DNA of 64,000 nucleotides. Origin: Mantis religiosa. Its lineage: Eukaryota; Arthropoda; Insecta; Mantodea; Mantidae. The translations under genes and the position numbers were made by a program. Within the stretch, counting starts at the first letter, position 1; each line of letters opens with the position of its first letter. Positions 1-11,181 of the stretch are shown here, in pieces. Under the pieces are notes generated by a model. That model did not search any database. It saw nothing but the letters and a program-made list of their open reading frames with translations, and was not told where the DNA came from. The stretch covers positions 274,430,540-274,494,539 of the forward strand of contig CM060950.1 of the NCBI GenBank assembly GCA_030765055.1, in the 5' to 3' direction.

Positions 1-199
1 TTCTTATTTGATTCAGTTACATTTAAGTATCTAAGGCCAATAATGGTTAATATTAATGCTAATACTTTAGGATTTTAAACAGATGTACACTATTGATTAA
101 TATACCATTAAAATCATGTAGCATGTATATGAAAGAAAACTTCATTTTATCTCCTCACATTACAAACCAGTGTGCAAGTCATGCACATATACAGTTCTC
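1..199. other. Non-coding flank, nothing recognised
   Basis: AT-rich sequence without a recognisable gene or repeat. The decayed coding remnant that follows may extend slightly into it. Confidence 0.4.
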
Positions 200-1300
200 T
201 GAAATAAGTGCTTTGTTAACAACTCATGTAGATATAGCACCACTGAGTCTAGCTATATATTGTGTCACAGGATTTGAATTGTGTTGGTACTGCAGCATCA
301 CTAAATGCTCAGAACATGTGTTGGTTTGCTGTCTGTAAACATAAGCATGGTTTAGAAAGAATGCCAACTTGTGCAATTCTTTAATGCAATCAATAACAGA
401 TCCTTCTTGTTCTTCCAAATGGGTTCTTCCATTCTATATTGTCCATTGATTCCACTGGCATAGTGAATTGGCCTGGTCATCTGTAAGCTCTGTTTTGCTC
501 AAGAGTGGATATTTTTCACAGCCTGATTGCATACGTTTCCCTTTATTCTGGTCACAAACCATTTAAAATATAAATACAGGAAATTCATTTTTAATAGGTA
601 CTTGTCTCCTATGCAATGAGGCCAAAAGATACTCATGCACAATGCATGTGCATACATTGTGTGGAATTTGACCTTGGCGATACACGTTAACTGAATGTAA
701 ATCTGCAAACTTTGAAAAACTAAGCACACATCTTCGTTATTCTGTAAAAATAGTGCATGGTAACCAACAAATATCTTGCATGGAGTTGTTTGAATTCTTC
801 ATTAATGCAGATTCTTTTGAATACATCTTACCTGGAGGCTGAATTGTACTCTTAAAACTTATGAAACATCTGAATATGTATGTTTTGATGCTAATTTCCC
901 CTGCTTGCCAAAGGTTAATTCTTCTCTTGTAAGGTCAGCAGTCTGCTATAACCTCTTGCTCAGATACTTCGGAAGTGCTTCTGCAACACATTTTCTGCAT
1001 TTTTCAAAATCTTTCTAGATCTAAATGCTGTTTTATGTGTCATAATAGCAGGAGCATCTGTTTTTCTTGACTTCTATGTAGCTTGTTTCTGATTAACTGC
1101 ATCTGTTTATACATTCTGTTCTATGCCTTAATCAGTTCTCTTTTAGTCTTGCTGGATTCCAACCTTTTTTGATGGCCTTAGCAGTATTTTCTTTCATTCT
1201 GTTCATAGTGAACTTGTTCCCTTAGATATTGTCTATAATCATGTTGTGTTTCTGCTGTTTTAGCCTTGTTTTCAAGATGCCTGCATCTGCACTCGCAAAG
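200..1300 (-). pseudogene. Decayed copy of an uncharacterised arthropod protein
   Basis: Read on the minus strand in shifting frames, three blocks resemble a widespread uncharacterised protein family that I know from arthropods and cnidarians. First is a basic segment near 1260-1150 (DYRQYLREQVHYE...). Second is a short stretch near 1055-990 of the form THKTAFRSRKILKNAENVL, which fits the family's 'lgkAlkkvekaLPksp' region. Third is 730-220, with SKFADL-like, IPHNVCTC, W-x-QW and FLNHAYVYRQQ blocks in family order. Stops and frameshifts occur throughout, so no product can be made. Function of the family is unknown to me; many copies in some genomes suggest it travels with a mobile element. 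The assignment rests on motif order recalled from memory. Confidence 0.4.
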
Positions 1301-2885
1301 GTCTATCAACTGAGGGCAACAGGAAGCAGCATGAGCATACAATGTCACTCTGTAATGTCGCTATCCACTCATTTTAGAAAAAAATGCTCAGGATACTTGT
1401 TTGGTTTTGTGGTGCTAACAATTCTAGCATTTGCTTTTTACAAATGATAGCTAAAGAATACTAATACAATTTATTTTGTTGGATTAAATGGTAAATAATA
1501 ATGTTAGTTAATCTAATTTCTTTCAAAAAGAGAAAGATAAGGAAGTAAAATACAAAAGATAAAAGAAAAAGAAAAAATGACCTAAAACTTTGAAAACCAA
1601 AAATATGGCCAAAATAGCCATTAGAATTAATATTTTTATAATTAGGTATTCATGTTCAGGATTTTTATACAGAGCAATGGATACAGACCCATTAGCTTCT
1701 AGTCTTGAGCTACCTTTCTGCAAAGTTTGCTATCCTACAAATATACCCATTTTTTGTTTTCGGTGTCAAGAATTCATTGATATCTATTTTAGCAATTTAA
1801 TGTTCTCAACATTTCTTCCTCATAGGAAATGGGTCATAGAGGTAGACAAATGGGAATCTGATGGTATATGATCAGGCTATATTTGGGAGTGGTAGCATTT
1901 TGATTCCATTATTCTTTATTGTGTATCAGGTCTTGCATTGTTCTGCTGCAACAGAACTGTTTCTGTAAAGTAAAGCCTCAAAATTTGAGCTTCGAGATAA
2001 GAATTGACATTGTTGCACATCCATTTGGAACAACTTAAGAGTGAATCATACCATGGAAATTCCACCAGATATATATTTAATTATTTTGGAGCCATACTGA
2101 TAAATTTGAAGTTACATTTGCTGGCTAACAGATTTTGCACTTGTTGTGAGGTCTCAGGGTTGCGATACATCCCCTTCTCAGTCACATGTGACAGTTTATC
2201 ATCCAGGAATTGGTAACAAGCTGACTGCAGATATCTACTTAGTGTTGAGCTTGATCAGGTGTCAATTCATTTGGTAAAAATACATAGCCTCTGAATGATT
2301 TTTTGGTCTTACTATGATCGTGTATGGTATCTTTTTAAGCACCAGGTTCTTATTACCTTAAGACCCAGGTTATTGTATCTTTGAAATAAAAAAAAATATG
2401 AGGGGCTATTATCCCACAATCCTTATTTGTGAGATCATATTCACATTAGATGTGCTTTTAATATAAGGAAATATTTGAGTCTTTTATTGTTACATATTTG
2501 AATATAAAAATATATTTGTATCTAAAAGTTTACAATGTAACTTTTGTATGTCCAAACAATTCATTTTTATCTTATTTTTGTTAGCAATGTAAACCTCTTC
2601 CAAGGTATAGGTGAAGCTAGCTGTAGCCACAACAATAAATTCCAAAACTCATACAAATGATGGCAATTCTGAGTTAATCTATGGTATTTATAGTTGTAGA
2701 GATAGGAATAAATTAACTGATTTTCATCCTCCTAATTATGCTGGCCAAACTGGAGACAACCATTCACTCTTCGAAGTTCATGCTCGAGAATTTTGCGTTC
2801 TCTCAAGGTTTACTTTTAAGGATATTTCTAAGTATGTACTAATATTTTATGTAAATACTTCATAAATTTGGAAATTTATTTGCAG
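1301..2885. other. Intron or upstream flank of the PRC1-like gene
   Basis: No convincing coding exon or repeat was found. Poly-pyrimidine and AT-rich stretches dominate. An upstream PRC1-like exon is expected somewhere before 2886, because the next exon starts with the last base of a split codon; I could not locate it. Confidence 0.35.
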
Positions 2886-3024
2886 GTATTCCAAATTAAC
2901 CAATGATATTATATTAATTATCAATGAGATGATGCCTCAGTTCCAGCAAATTTGGGAAGAAGAAATTGGATATGATGAGTCTGAAATAAAGTTGAGGTGC
3001 AACTTGCTAGTGCAGCATACTCAG
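2886..3024 (+). CDS. PRC1: PRC1/Ase1-like protein, exon (N-terminal coiled coil)
   Basis: Preceded by a pyrimidine-rich tract and AG (ending 2885) and followed by GTAATT at 3025. After one base of a split codon it encodes 46 residues containing MMPQFQQIWEEEIGYDES. This aligns with the start of PRC1 (human LNHLREIWELIGIPEDQ region), where helix 1 of the antiparallel dimerisation domain begins. PRC1/Ase1/MAP65 proteins crosslink antiparallel microtubules at the spindle midzone in cytokinesis. The exon ends in phase 0, matching the next exon. The family call comes from the order of motifs over four exons; no full-length comparison could be run. Confidence 0.82.
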
Positions 3025-3486
3025 GTAATTATGACATTTTCTAATTCCTTTAATGAAGTGGCTTTCCTGGGCTTCATTTCTGAAAATGGGTAATGCCATT
3101 TGCCAAAACTTGGACATTTTTCACAATCTCATCAAGTTGGAAGCAAGAAGAGCCCCTTAAAAATAATTTTATTTGTAAGTTTATAAATGAAATCGAATGA
3201 TTTAAAATTTAAGGAATTAACCACTGCATTATCTGCCAGTATAAGTTTAAGATATCTTAGAAAATAATATGATGTATAACATTTATCTGTGTACAGTTTA
3301 ACAGCCAGTGTATTGGAAAGTTTAACCAACTTGAAAAATTGGATGCTATGGTTAGATGGGTCTTCAGCTCTCCATGGCAGTGTTCTCTCTTGAACTACCA
3401 TAGCAAGTAACTTGTTCTTGTGTTAAATCCTGTTAAATTCAGGTATCTCAAATATCAAGGATATCTCAAGTATTAGATGCATCAAA
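3025..3486. other. Start of intron 1 of the PRC1-like gene
   Basis: Ordinary AT-rich intron sequence after the donor site; nothing else recognised. Intron 1 spans 3025-23767 (20,743 bp) and is mostly transposable elements. Confidence 0.6.
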
Positions 3487-3615
3487 TTCAGATTCAGATT
3501 TTATTCACCATTTGCAAAAATTGTTTACAAGGCTTCGTCAGAAATACATTAAACATAAATAAGAACTGTACAATAATTTACATACATTAGTACTATAAAT
3601 CTTTATATTGCATGA

Positions 3616-6480
3616 CTAACTACTATTGACATGTGATATTTTATACTCCTCAATTGAATAGAAGGCATTTTTTAACAGGTATGTCTTAATTGCCTCAATT
3701 TTCTTCACCTCTGAATTTATTTCCTTGATGAGGTGAGGTAAATAATTGTATAAATCTTTTGCATTATTTTCAATACACTTGTTACCTAGCGTGCCTCTTA
3801 GTCTGTTTCTAAAATAGTTCAGTTTTGTTCTTGTGTTATGCCTGTGAATATTAGTATTCTTTTCCTCTTTATGCATTCTTACTATATACTTAAGAGATTT
3901 ATATATAGCAGGGTAGTGTAAGTATTCCAAGATTTTTAAAACTACTTATGCATGAGTTTCCTCTGGAATTTTTTTAATTAATCTTATGGCTCGTTTCTGT
4001 AATCTAAATATTCTTAACCTCTGTTTCTTTCCTGCTGCTCCCCATAAGATAATCTCATAATTTAGATGAGAGTGTATAAAAGCATAATATACTTTCAGGG
4101 CACTACTCTCATCCATGATTTGTATTACTTGCTTTAACACATATATGCCCTTATTTATTTTGTTGCAAATTTTTTCAATATGTTTATTCCATTTTAAATT
4201 ACTATCAATAGCTAGTCCTAAAAAGTTTGTTTGCATTACTTGTTGAATTTGCTCATTTTGGATTACTAAAGTTATGTTTGTCTGCATTTTATTATTTACT
4301 CCAATTTGCATCCATTCTGTTTTATTTGTGTTTAGTAACATTCCTAGCTGTGATAAATATATTCTAACTACCTCTAATAACCTGTTTGCTTTATTTTGGA
4401 CCTCTGCTGCTGTTTTTCCTGTTACCACTATGGTAGTATCATCCGCATACCCAATAGTTAATCCTCCTGCATCCTGTATTTTTTTGAACAAGTAATTTAT
4501 GTACAGTATAAATATATATGGACCCAATTTAGACCCCTGCGGGACTCCATGTGTTATCGGTTTAAATATTGATTTAATTTTTTTCAAGTTTCCTTCTATG
4601 TTATATATTATCTCTACACATTGCTGTCTGTTGTCCATTCTAATGGGGTGCCTCTTATCCCATAGTTTTCTCATTTTGAAACTAGATTTTTTATGTTAAT
4701 ACAATCAAAAGCATTGGATAAGTCAAGAAAGATTGCTACCACTATCTCTTTTTTATCTAATGCACGAACAATTACATCATTTCCTTTGCTAATTGCATGT
4801 ATTGTAGATTTAGTTTTTTGAAAACCAAACTGATTTTCTGAGATGATATTAAATTTATAGCAAAAACTTTGTAGTTGTTCTAGGAAAAGGCCTTCCATGA
4901 TTTTTGAAAATACTGAGCAGAGCGATATAGGACGATAGTTTTCCATTAGTTGTTTGGAGCCTTTCTTTTTGTATATAGGTCTAACTACTATTTGTTTTAG
5001 TTTACTTGGGAATGTGCCTTGGTTGAAACTTTAATTTATTATGTGAGTAAAGGTGTCCACAATTTCATATTTACAATATTTTATCATTTGATTAGAGTAT
5101 TCATCTAACCCACTAGATTTTTTACATTTTAGTATATTTATCTGTTTGATGACCTGCTCATTTGTTATTTCTCTCACTACCATGGAGTTACATATGCTTC
5201 CTTCATTTGTTGTGTGGTCATTTATTTTCTTAATTCCCATATTGGATATGATATTTATATAGTAGTCATTAAACGCATTACTTACACTTATTGGGTCCAG
5301 GATCTGACAGTTATCTTTTACAATTTGTAAATTTTCTACCCATTTTGATATGCTTTCTTTATGAACAGATTTAATAATACACCACATCTTTTTAATTTTA
5401 TTTTCAGCATTTTGTAGAAGTCTTTTGTTGTGAAGCTTTTTTGCTTCATTAATTAGTGTATTTAAGATATTTCTATAATTATCTATATATCTGTGAGATT
5501 TTTCATTTAGTTTGAAAGCTTTTAAACTGTTTAAGAATTTCATTCTTTTCATTGATTTATTTATCCCTTTGGTAGACCTATTTGTAAGTTTATGCTTGTC
5601 ACATACCACCTTGCATAGTGGTGCTGACTGCTCTAAACACATTGTTAAAGTATTCATAAAGATTTCAAATTTTTCATCTATTTTTTTAGCTTCATGTACA
5701 TTTCTGAATGCTGCTAGTTTAAGGTTATTTTTTAATATTGTTAATGTATCTTTATTTAGAATTCTTTTTACTTCACTCAATTGTTTGAATTTTAAAGTTT
5801 GCTTGTTTAAGGTTTTACTTTCTATTAATTGTCCAAAATGGTCACTGATACCTCTATTTGTTAGTGATAAGTATAAGTCTTCCCTATTTAGGTTAGTATA
5901 TATGTGGTCAATATAAGTGGATGTATGTTGAGTAACTCTAGTTGGTCCTGATTCTATTAGTTCAAATTACACCTTTCCATTAGCTCTAGCAGTGATGTTT
6001 TCTTTTTACTTTCTGTTAAGATGTCTATATTAAAGTCTCCTATTACAATGATTTTATTATTTTTTATAACGTCACTTAGGCACGTTTCAAGTTTTTGTAA
6101 AAAAAAATTTTTTGTCGGCTCTTGGTGGACTGTAAACCCCTAGTATGTTAAGTTTTGTTGTTTTTAGAATAATTTCAATTGCTGACAGTTCACAACACAT
6201 TTCCTCACAGTATTTCTTACAGTCAACTTTGTTAAATTTTGTATTTTTCTTAGTATGTATTACAACCCCCCCACTCTTATGAGTTTCTCTGCAGTAACTA
6301 GTGGCTAGGACGTAATTTTTATAGCAGTTTGCATTCATTTCGCTATCTTTTAACCCATGTTCTGAAAATACTATAATATTTGGTTGTAAATCAAGGATCA
6401 GTTGCTCAATTGTTGCTCTTTTGTTTGCGATGTACTGAATATTTTGATGAAAAATACTAAGATATTTTTTATTTTTTAAG
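3616..6480 (-). pseudogene. LINE G ORF2: endonuclease and reverse transcriptase
   Basis: The 5' part (about 6480-5790) shows APE-type endonuclease motifs: a QNIQYIANKR-like start, GGVVIHTK, IVIGDFN and SDHFGQ. It is broken by frameshifts. The RT part is split: a linker/thumb region at 5780-5031, RT blocks at 4946-4671 (ISLCSVFSKIMEG, FLDLSNAFD), then 4674-3946 with GVPQGSKLGP and the catalytic YADD (codons 4449-4438). The C-terminal tail is 3930-3616 (HRHNTRTKLNYFRNRLRGT). The aspartates survive but at least three frame breaks prevent a full protein. There is no RNase H domain, as expected for CR1/L2/Jockey-type elements. Confidence 0.8.
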
Positions 6481-6486
6481 TTTAGA

Positions 6487-7712
6487 TTATCCTGCCCCCC
6501 TGTTTACTCCTCGATTGCCCTCTAAACAAAGATTTATACAATCCTTTACCTTACCTGCATGGGTTTGCATTTCAGTTAATTTTTCTGCATCTCCCCTTGA
6601 TGGTAGCTTCCCTATGTTAGTTAATTTTTCACTGTGTTTAGGATTCCTGGAGATTTGTTTGTCCACTGATACTGCATCCACCATCTGCTTTACAAGTTTC
6701 CCTGGCACCTGTTGATTGCATCATACAGGAGCTTTCCAAATTTTGCAGATCCTCTTCTGTTTAGGTGTACACCATCCCTCGCTTTATCCTCCTCTCCTAT
6801 TCGCCAATTTCCGTCTAGCATCATGCATTTTCGTGTTTGACACAGCCAGTTCAACTCTTCATTGATTCTTCGCACTTTTTGTTTCGTTATATCTCTTCTA
6901 CACAATATTCCACTTATCACAATTTTTGTTTTCGGCGTTTCGGCTCGTATTTGGTCTACTATATCCATGGTGTCGCCCATAATTTCTTCTGCCATTACCC
7001 CTCTTCTTATGTTATTTGTGCCCACGTGTATGGCCACAACATCTGGTTTTAAGTCCTTTAAGTTTGCTTTTTTTAATTCTCGGCCCAGCTCTTCCACACG
7101 AATTCCCAGATAGCAGCGGACCTCGTATCCGGCTTTTCTACACGTTTCCCCAGCAAATTTTAGGATTGAGTCCCCAAATACCATCACCTTGTTTATATTT
7201 GTATTTACCTTGTTGATGCACTGCGGTTCCTTTTCCGACGAATTTCTTTAATTCTCAGGGCTTCCATCATTTTGCTCGCCTAGACCCCCGAAACTGTTTG
7301 CAGTTTCGATTTCGTACCCACGTGGCTCCGTTTTTCTTGCTGCTTTGTTTGATCTTCTTCCCGTAACTAATGCGTACGTTTCTATATCCTGGTGATGTTT
7401 TGTTACTTCCGTTTTCAGTTGTTCATTTTCTTGTTTCAGTGATAAGATTTCTTCCTGTGCTATTTTCAAGTCTTTGTTTAACATGTTGACAATTACCTGA
7501 AGCGACACTATCACCTCGCCTTCACGTGACGTTGGTTTACGCGCCATAATTTCATTTCGGTTTCTTTCCGTTTCAGGATTTCCATTTACGTTGCCTTTAT
7601 TTTCACAACTTACTTTTTCAACTATTTTTAAGCCAGTTCTTTCCTTTACCACATTTTCACTATTTTCACCTGTATATTCACTCATTTTTTGCACCCTGCT
7701 TCTCGTAACCAT
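6487..7712 (-). pseudogene. LINE G ORF1: coiled coil plus SGNH/GDSL esterase
   Basis: Reading starts at an ATG at 7712. The first 154 codons contain a heptad-rich helical segment (about residues 68-120), then a stop at 7248. The same frame reopens and encodes an SGNH-hydrolase fold: VFGDSI (block I, Ser near 7180), GTNN (block III) and DGVHLN with the Asp-x-x-His pair (block V). The frame ends at 6690 and the tail continues in another frame to 6487. Esterase domains of this type occur in ORF1 of CR1/L2 LINEs and may help RNA-protein particle or membrane interaction. The triad residues look intact, yet one stop and one frameshift break the ORF. Confidence 0.75.
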
Positions 7713-7745
7713 TCCACACGCTGCGCCATATTGGATGAAGTTGCA

Positions 7746-8120
7746 TTGTTGAAGGTACTTTAATTTTTAGGGCTGCCAGGGTTATACATTCCAAATTTAG
7801 TACCTACACCTGCATTATGAAAGAATTATCCAAAAAGTGGTTAACTAATAAATCCGGGTATTTAAAGTATTACATTTAAACCATGTTAATCCAGACCTCT
7901 TCAACCCAGACCAGTTTTGAAAAACAAAATTACATACAGTGTGTGTGTTTTAAAGTGAAAGTGTGCTGATAGTAATTTCTAAACTCCTTTAAAATATTTT
8001 GGTGATGTGTACACATTATTTTATAATGTTTTTTGTCATTCTCTGGATAACCTAGATTTTTGTTAACTCGGATCGGCCGTGGTCCCAGTTGATCCGGGTA
8101 AACAAGGTTCTGCTGTACAT
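7746..8120 (-). mobile_element. Possible Tigger/pogo-type DNA transposon remnant
   Basis: The right edge near 8118, read on the minus strand, begins TACAGCAGAACCTTGTTTAC followed by a CCGGAT-containing segment. This resembles pogo/Tigger terminal repeats (CAG-x-AGAACCT...CCGGAT). A second CCGG-containing patch lies near 7855, but a matching opposite terminus was not found. No transposase is visible. Treat as a fragment or a non-autonomous copy. Confidence 0.3.
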
Positions 8121-9085
8121 GCAACATTGCAAGTAGGCTTTGAGGAATGACACTTCCAATATTTGAAGTTACCTTTACCGTTTATCAGGGTGCTTTAATC
8201 AGATGGGAGAACTAATGGCATGTACGAGTATCTTGTCTTGGTAGTTAAAATGCCAAGAGCATCAACGTGTTAAGCCAAAGATCTGTGTGCCCATGACATC
8301 AAATTTTCGAAGTCTGATTTAACTTTTCATCTAATACCTGCAGGGATCTGTTGGGGAAAAACGGATTATCGAGACAAAAACTCTAATAGCCAGTGTATTT
8401 TTTGTGGCACTTTTTTTGCACCTTAATGTACTATTTAAATGCTTTTACTTCAATTAAGCTTGATTACATTCGGTGATGGTGAGGTAGAATATTTTGAATG
8501 CTAGTTAATGAGTAGCGGGTGGATTTTGCCCTATTTCCTTATTTTATTCCTTTGTTCAAAAACGTAGGCTTTTAAGTTATAAGCACGTTTCCTACAATTA
8601 TTAGCCTAATTTCTTAGTTTTGGAGTGCCTATAAATGCCTATTTCACACATTTGTGCATATTGTGCTTATTAGTGCCTAAAGCTGCCTTTTTAGCAAATT
8701 TCTTCTGCTTTATGCCTTTATAAAAGTAGGTATGAGAATTCTTTTCACGATGCCCTGATTTCTGGAATTCTGTTAGAATGAACGGGAAACGCTTAAAGCT
8801 GTGCTTTATTATTTATTTTTAGTTGACAATGGTTCTATAGCTTTAGCTTTTAATTAATTTTTGTTCTGTGCTTTGTAACTTTCTGACACATTGTGACATC
8901 ATTTTAAGTGATATTAAGATTGCTGTGATGAACTTTTGAATTTCCTATCTTTCCAGCAATCGTTTTTATTAAGGAGACACATCTGTGCAAATTGGCCCAA
9001 AACTTACATCAATCCCAAATTTAGTTTTTTGGTCTTGAGATTAAAATAGACATACTTAAATAATATATGTATGATGTATGTATGA
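8121..9085. other. Intron 1 sequence, possible hAT-like repeat patch
   Basis: AT-rich. Around 8620-8720 short units like 'gtgcctaa' and 'atgcctatttcacaca' recur. A similar patch occurs at 22190-22280, so a dispersed AT-rich repeat (perhaps a hAT-type terminus) may be shared. No gene seen. Confidence 0.3.
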
Positions 9086-9240
9086 TATATAAGGGCGCTC
9101 AACTACGGCGGTCATCAGCGCCCTTTAAAAAAAAACTAGTCATGGCAAGAGCCAGATATAAAACTTTCTAAAAACTATACAAGTGTAACAAAACCTATTA
9201 AAAATACACGTACATAAACTAAAATCAATCAAACCCGCTT
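9086..9240 (-). mobile_element. 3' end fragment of the A/B-family LINE
   Basis: This 150-bp stretch matches the 3' UTR end of LINE A (13579-13740) closely, beginning with the terminal stem-loop (9092-9124: AGGGCGCT paired with AGCGCCCT). It then diverges near 9240. It is a 5'-truncated insertion, as expected from aborted target-primed reverse transcription. The adjacent 'tatgatgtatgtatgatata' is the degenerate tail. Confidence 0.75.
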
Positions 9241-9958
9241 TTTTCTAGCGACACTACAGAAAATGTCACATGACTATTTAAATAACCCTACACCTGTATC
9301 GTAGCTGCTATTACGTAATTTTAACCTCAGATTTCTCGGATTTCATATTTTCTACATTTTCCTAACTTCAAAATGTTCCACAGGAAGCAGTTTTCTATTA
9401 ATCTGTATGAAATTCTAAACATGCGTGTAAGGCCAACCACATATTAAGAGTACCCATTTACATTTGTTGTGTTTTTTTTATTTGTATTGAAAAGGATTAT
9501 GCTTAATTCTTACTGAAAATGCTTAGGAAAATAAAAATTGTTAAATAGGTATGATAATTTTTTCCCTTCTTTGATATGGCAAACACAAATATTTCACATA
9601 GGTACAGGTCATTAATAGGTTAAAATGGGTGCAGAAACTTATGTCCCAGCAGTAATTTTTAAAATTACAATATGTGGAAAATTTTGAAAATCGCCTGTAA
9701 TTTAGACATAAACTTAATTTCTCAGAAACTAATGTAACTAGAAAGCTGAAACTTGGTACTATTCCTTTCTTGATCAATCACAAAAATAAATGGTATAAAT
9801 CTTAAACAAATCTAACAAGAGCTTTAGATATTTCAATTTTCCCCCTTAAGTCCCCCCCCCCCAAAAAAAATGAACCATGCTTTTTTTTGACATAGTTAAT
9901 TACTTCACATCTTTCTGCACATTATGGTTCTTACTTAGTGAAGTAGATTTATATCTAT
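9241..9958. other. Intron 1 sequence, nothing recognised
   Basis: AT-rich, with a C-run and an A-run near 9850-9870. No gene or repeat family identified. Confidence 0.45.
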
Positions 9959-10315
9959 TGTGACTTTGTGGGTCCGTAGAATTAAAAGTCCATTTTGCAA
10001 GAATTCAAAATGTTCTTTATTTTCGTAGAAATATACTTTGGTCAACCCTTACAGAAGCAGAATTACGTGACATACACAATTACAATCTTTCAGTTCGTCT
10101 GTCAAACCCACAAAGAGTTCACTTTCAAAATACAACTGCACAATTATCAAGTTCAAGATGTCGCTAGAACATTCTTTATTTGTTTCGGCAAGCCTTTTAT
10201 CTCCGCGCTATCTTTATCTGTTTCGGCAAGCTCTTTATCTCCGCGTCGCACTATCTGTCCCTTATCTCTCCGTGCGGAACACTTTGTGCGCTCAGCCCCA
10301 ACAATGCTCGCGACA
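9959..10315 (-). mobile_element. Solo LTR of the Gypsy family
   Basis: Starts (minus-strand end) with TGTGACTTTGTGGG at 9959 and ends with CGCGACA at 10315. These are the same termini as the LTRs of Gypsy copy 1 and copy 2, in reverse. It is 357 bp with no internal region, so it is a solo LTR left by LTR-LTR recombination or a truncated copy. Flanking four bases are CTAT and ATAT, a degenerate duplication. Confidence 0.75.
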
Positions 10316-10710
10316 ATATTTTAATTATACATCTGTTATTTTAACTTGCTGTGGAGCCATTTATGATGTGTTTTGCGAATTCGTTGCAGCATATGTTGCA
10401 ATGATCGTCGTCTTGTTATCTGTACGGTCATTATAAATTTAAGTTGTTCAATGATTTGATATTTGCACATCGGAAATATAAAGCTATTTTTATCAGAAGC
10501 TATGTTTACAAAACTTTTGCGCCCATTTCTGTGAATGTACTGGAAGCAAACACACGAAACTTTCACAGATTATCAGTAAAGTTCTGGATCTACAAAAAGA
10601 AGTGTTCTGCATTATGAGAAGAACGTTAAGGCTGATTTTCTATTAAAAATCTAGGAAAAAATAATTAATAAGATGAAAATTATAAATAATTTTGAACTGT
10701 AAATAACAGC
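10316..10710. other. Intron 1 sequence between two LTRs
   Basis: No gene recognised; AT-rich. It ends at the target-site duplication of Gypsy copy 1. Confidence 0.4.
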
Positions 10711-10714
10711 ATAA
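10711..10714. repeat. Target-site duplication of Gypsy copy 1 (left)
   Basis: ATAA directly before the 5' LTR, repeated at 22111-22114 after the 3' LTR. Four-base duplications are usual for this superfamily. Confidence 0.8.
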
Positions 10715-11153
10715 TGTCGCGAACCCATTATCTACGATAGCGCGGCTTGTGCACACAAAGAGTCGGCAAATAAAGATAGCGAGGAGATAGAAGGCTGCCC
10801 GGCACAGATAGGGTTACGCGTCTGGAAGGTTCGGGTTTCGTCTAGTGATAGAACATTCGATTTCTTGTTTATTTCAGAAATATCTAGTGATATCAGTGAG
10901 GTATTTAAGGAGGCGGCGACTCGCCAAGAGTCAGTCGTAAATAGGAGTCAACAGTTGTAGAGTGTTGTAACGAGAGTTGATGTAGTAAACATATAATCAG
11001 AACGCTGTTTGCTGTGGTCATCGACCTTGGTAGATTGTGATTGTGTATGTGATGTAATGCAACTACTGTAAGAATAGAACAGTGTATTTCTGCACAAATA
11101 AAGAAGATTTGTAATTTCTGCAACTTTGACTTTTACGGACCCACAAAGTCACA
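10715..11153 (+). repeat. 5' LTR of Gypsy copy 1
   Basis: 439 bp, starting TGTCGCGAAC and ending AAAGTCACA. It matches the 3' LTR at 21440-22110 outside that copy's insert. An AATAAA at 11096-11101 lies near the 3' end and would serve as polyadenylation signal. Confidence 0.9.
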
Positions 11154-11155
11154 AT

Positions 11156-11173
11156 TGGTGTCGGGAAGTGGAA
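11156..11173 (+). promoter_or_regulatory. Primer binding site of Gypsy copy 1
   Basis: TGGTGTCGGGAAGTGG follows the LTR after a 2-base spacer. It begins with TGG, complementary to the CCA end of a tRNA. The primer tRNA was not identified. The deleted relative at 25307 has TGGTGTCAGGAGTGGG at the same place. Confidence 0.65.
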
Positions 11174-11181
11174 CATCGACA

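Larger units (their letters stand above)
3487..7745 (-). mobile_element. CR1/L2-like non-LTR retrotransposon G, near full length, defective
   Basis: A minus-strand LINE with ORF1 (coiled coil plus SGNH esterase) upstream of ORF2 (endonuclease, reverse transcriptase). The 3' end, at low coordinates, reads as AATAAAATCTGAATCTGAAT on the minus strand: a short tail of imperfect TGAATC units, like L2/CR1-group tails. The 5' border is placed just above the ORF1 start and is uncertain; no target duplication was identified. ORF1 with an esterase domain is a known trait of the CR1 and L2 clades. Several stops and frameshifts make it inactive. Confidence 0.8.

Noticed and set aside
2611..2865. Upstream PRC1 exon
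   Set aside because: The open frame does not resemble the PRC1 N-terminus and has no suitable donor in phase with the exon at 2886.
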